From: Acidobacteriaceae bacterium
Lineage (GTDB): Bacteria; Acidobacteriota; Terriglobia; Terriglobales; Acidobacteriaceae
NCBI GenBank assembly: GCA_003166055.1
Contig: PMWR01000381.1
Coordinates: forward strand, 7,750 to 14,467
Reading direction: 5' to 3'
Length of the DNA: 6,718 bases
Both the position numbers and the translations under genes were made by a program. A model generated the notes under the pieces. That model was not told the origin of the DNA. It did not search any database and saw only the letters and a program-made list of their open reading frames with translations. Numbering within the stretch: the stretch's first letter is position 1; every line of letters starts with the position of its first letter. Shown one piece after another: positions 4,682-6,718 of this stretch.

Positions 4682-6718
4682 TTAGAGATCGCGCCAGTTT
4701 GCGCCGAACCCCAGGTCGGCTACCAATGGAACGCTGAGGGCGACGACGCCTTCCATCTCGGTGCGGACAAGCGTTTCGATCGCGGCGGTTTCATCCGTGG
4801 GCACCTCAAAAAGCAGCTCGTCGTGGACCTGAAGGACCATGCGCGTTTGCAGGCCTTGCTCGGTCAGTTTGCGGTCAATCGCGATCATGGCAAGTTTGAT
4901 CAGGTCGGCCGCGGTCCCCTGCAACGGCGTGTTGATGGCGGTGCGCTCGGCGAATCCGCGCTGGTTGGGATTGCGGCTCTCGATGTCGGGGATGGGCCGC
5001 ATGCGGCCGAAAAGCGTGCGCACCGAGCCCTCGCGACGCGTGGCTTCAAGAGTTTTCTCAATGAATGCGCGAACGCCCTGGTAGCGCGCGAAATAGCGGT
5101 CGATGTAGGCGCGCGCCTCCTGCTGCGAAATGCCTAATTGCGCGGCAAGCCCAAACGGTGAGATGCCGTAGACGATGCCGAAGTTTACGGCCTTGGCGCG
5201 ATTGCGCGTCTCCTTGTCCATGTTCTCGATGGGTACACCGAAGACTTCGCTCGCCGTCATGGCGTGAATATCGATGTTCTCCGCGTAGGCCTTCACCAGC
5301 AGCGGATCGCCGCTGAAGTGGGCAAGCAGACGTAGCTCGATCTGCGAATAGTCGGCGGAAAGCAGTTGCGTTCCTGGAGCGGCGGTGAATGCGGCGCGAA
5401 TCTCGCGGCCCAGTTCTGTGCGGATGGGAATGTTCTGCAGATTTGGATTGACGGAAGAGAGGCGGCCGGTGGCCGTGGCCGCGGCCTGAAACGTGGTGTG
5501 GACGCGCGAATTGGAATCGGCCAGCAGTGGCAGCGCGTCAATGTAATTCGACTTGAGTTTCGAAAGATGACGAAACTCGAGCACCAGGCGCGGGACTTCG
5601 TTCCGCCCGGCCAACTGCTCCAACACATCCTGCGCTGTTGAGACGGCTTTGCCCTTGCCGCGAATGGCTGGAGCCGGCAATCCCAGATGCGTGAAGAGGA
5701 CTTCGCCAAGTTGCTTGGGCGAGTTGATGTTGAAGCGGCGGCCGGCCAGCGAAAAGATGCGCTCGCCCACGCGCTCCAGTTCTATGGCAAATCGTTTTGA
5801 CAAGCCGTCGAGCACGGCGGTGTCAATGCGTACGCCGGCCTGCTCCATGCGAAAGAGAACCGGCGCGAGGGGCAGATCGATGTCGCGATAGACGCGCTCG
5901 ACGCCGGACTTTTCAATCTCAGCCTGCAAAACGGGGACCAGCGCGTGAATGGCAGCAGCGCCCGCGGCAAGCGTGGACGGAGCAAGTTGCCCATGACGCG
6001 CGGCAACATCTGCGAGATCTTGCGTGGCGTGCGTGGGATTGAGCGCGTAGGAGAGCAGCATGGTGTCGTCGACGGCGCCGCGCAATTCGACTCCAAGGCC
6101 GCTCAGAACATGGAGCGCCAGCTTCCAATCGTGGACCCGCTTGGGCACCGACGGATCCTCAAGCAGAGCTCGCAGCTCAGGCGTTAGCGAAAGGCGGAGA
6201 GCTGCCGCGGGCTCAGCGCAAACACCAACACTGGAGCGGGTTTTCTTTTCGGCTGTCTCGATGGCATCCAGCAGCGAGAAGTTCATGGGCTGCTGAGCGT
6301 CTTCGTCTTCTTCCGTTGCTTCAGGCTCTTTGGCATCGAGCGCGAAAGCGAAGCCCTGTGCTCGCGCAGCCGCGTAGAACGCGGCGCCCTGCTCCTCTGT
6401 CGGGTCTTCGATCAATTCAATGGCAGGGCCGATTTCAGAGGGCGCCAAGTCGCGCAGCATCGATGTGAACTCAAGCTCGGTGAAAAGTTCACGGCAGGCT
6501 TCGACGTCCGGCGGTTGCGTTTCCATCGCGGCCAGGTTCAGCGCGAGCGGCACATGGCTGTCAATGGTGACCAACTCCTTCGAGAGCAGGACGGCGGCGC
6601 GATTCTGCTCGAGCGACTCGCGATAGCTCTTGCGTTTGACTTCGGCGGCTCGATCTAGCACGGCCTCTACGGTGCCAAATTCGAGAATCAGGTCTACGCT
6701 GCCCTTGTCGCCGATGCC
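4682..6718 (-). CDS. polA: DNA polymerase I, C-terminal 678 residues (5' end outside window)
   Basis: Family A polymerase for Okazaki fragment maturation and repair synthesis. The frame runs without a stop to the right edge, so the gene continues beyond it and most of the 5'-nuclease domain is missing. Numbering from the edge (base 6718), residues 1-6, GIGDKG, are the helix-hairpin-helix at the end of that domain. About 100-270 correspond to the 3'-5' exonuclease domain, but the catalytic motifs are degenerate: LDAKEP (127-132) for DTET, HDWKLA (196-201) for HNxKYD, LAAGAAAI (250-257) for YAxEDAxV. An acidic run EPEATEEDEDA (131-141) follows. From about 275 the polymerase domain is complete: TATGRLSS (415-422); motif A DYSQIELR (456-463, Asp456); motif B R505, K509, F513, Y517 in RNRAKAVNFGIVYG; motif C QVHDE (630-634, Asp633). 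It ends in NWRDL and TAA (4682-4684 on the + strand). Phe513 is the usual dNTP-preferring residue. The enzyme is probably an active polymerase without proofreading, as in Taq. Confidence 0.97.
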   Translation of the reverse strand, partial: GIGDKGSVDLILEFGTVEAVLDRAAEVKRKSYRESLEQNRAAVLLSKELVTIDSHVPLALNLAAMETQPPDVEACRELFTELEFTSMLRDLAPSEIGPAIELIEDPTEEQGAAFYAAARAQGFAFALDAKEPEATEEDEDAQQPMNFSLLDAIETAEKKTRSSVGVCAEPAAALRLSLTPELRALLEDPSVPKRVHDWKLALHVLSGLGVELRGAVDDTMLLSYALNPTHATQDLADVAARHGQLAPSTLAAGAAAIHALVPVLQAEIEKSGVERVYRDIDLPLAPVLFRMEQAGVRIDTAVLDGLSKRFAIELERVGERIFSLAGRRFNINSPKQLGEVLFTHLGLPAPAIRGKGKAVSTAQDVLEQLAGRNEVPRLVLEFRHLSKLKSNYIDALPLLADSNSRVHTTFQAAATATGRLSSVNPNLQNIPIRTELGREIRAAFTAAPGTQLLSADYSQIELRLLAHFSGDPLLVKAYAENIDIHAMTASEVFGVPIENMDKETRNRAKAVNFGIVYGISPFGLAAQLGISQQEARAYIDRYFARYQGVRAFIEKTLEATRREGSVRTLFGRMRPIPDIESRNPNQRGFAERTAINTPLQGTAADLIKLAMIAIDRKLTEQGLQTRMVLQVHDELLFEVPTDETAAIETLVRTEMEGVVALSVPLVADLGFGANWRDL

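Noticed and set aside
4589..5137. Open frame on the + strand across the palindrome cluster into polA
   Set aside because: It reads through the inverted repeats and then antisense to well-conserved polymerase motifs; the product resembles no known family.

Overview
The window is an ordinary-looking stretch of a GC-rich bacterial chromosome (by eye about 60% GC) with five protein genes and almost no spare DNA. Gene content, protein style and the intergenic palindromes suggest an Acidobacteriota (Terriglobia-like) soil bacterium. That placement is inference from protein resemblance, with no marker in the window to prove it.

Layout, left to right. (1) The 3' part of xseA (exodeoxyribonuclease VII large subunit) enters from the left edge on the + strand and ends at 728. 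(2) glmM (phosphoglucosamine mutase, 733-2112) follows after only 4 bases and is probably translationally coupled to xseA. (3) A 14-TM major facilitator transporter of the DHA2 drug/metabolite efflux family, closest by motif to the MdtD type (2175-3680), follows 62 bases later behind a perfect AGGAGG. (4) After a 120-base, locally AT-richer gap comes a 7-TM Bax inhibitor-1/YccA family membrane protein (3801-4571). (5) A 110-base convergent gap holds a compact cluster of palindromes. (6) polA (DNA polymerase I) runs on the - strand from beyond the right edge to 4682; the C-terminal 678 residues are present.

The first three genes could form one transcript, since no terminator-like hairpin was found between them, but they serve different processes: DNA repair, peptidoglycan/LPS precursor supply (GlcN-6-P to GlcN-1-P) and efflux. 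The Bax inhibitor gene may have its own promoter. polA is convergent to all of them.

No undescribed multi-gene system was found. Two things deserve a second look. The intergenic palindrome cluster at 4591-4679 looks like two copies of a REP-like stem-loop, the second interrupted by a 42-base insertion whose removal restores a perfect copy. PolA appears to have lost all three metal-binding motifs of its 3'-5' proofreading exonuclease domain while the polymerase motifs are intact.
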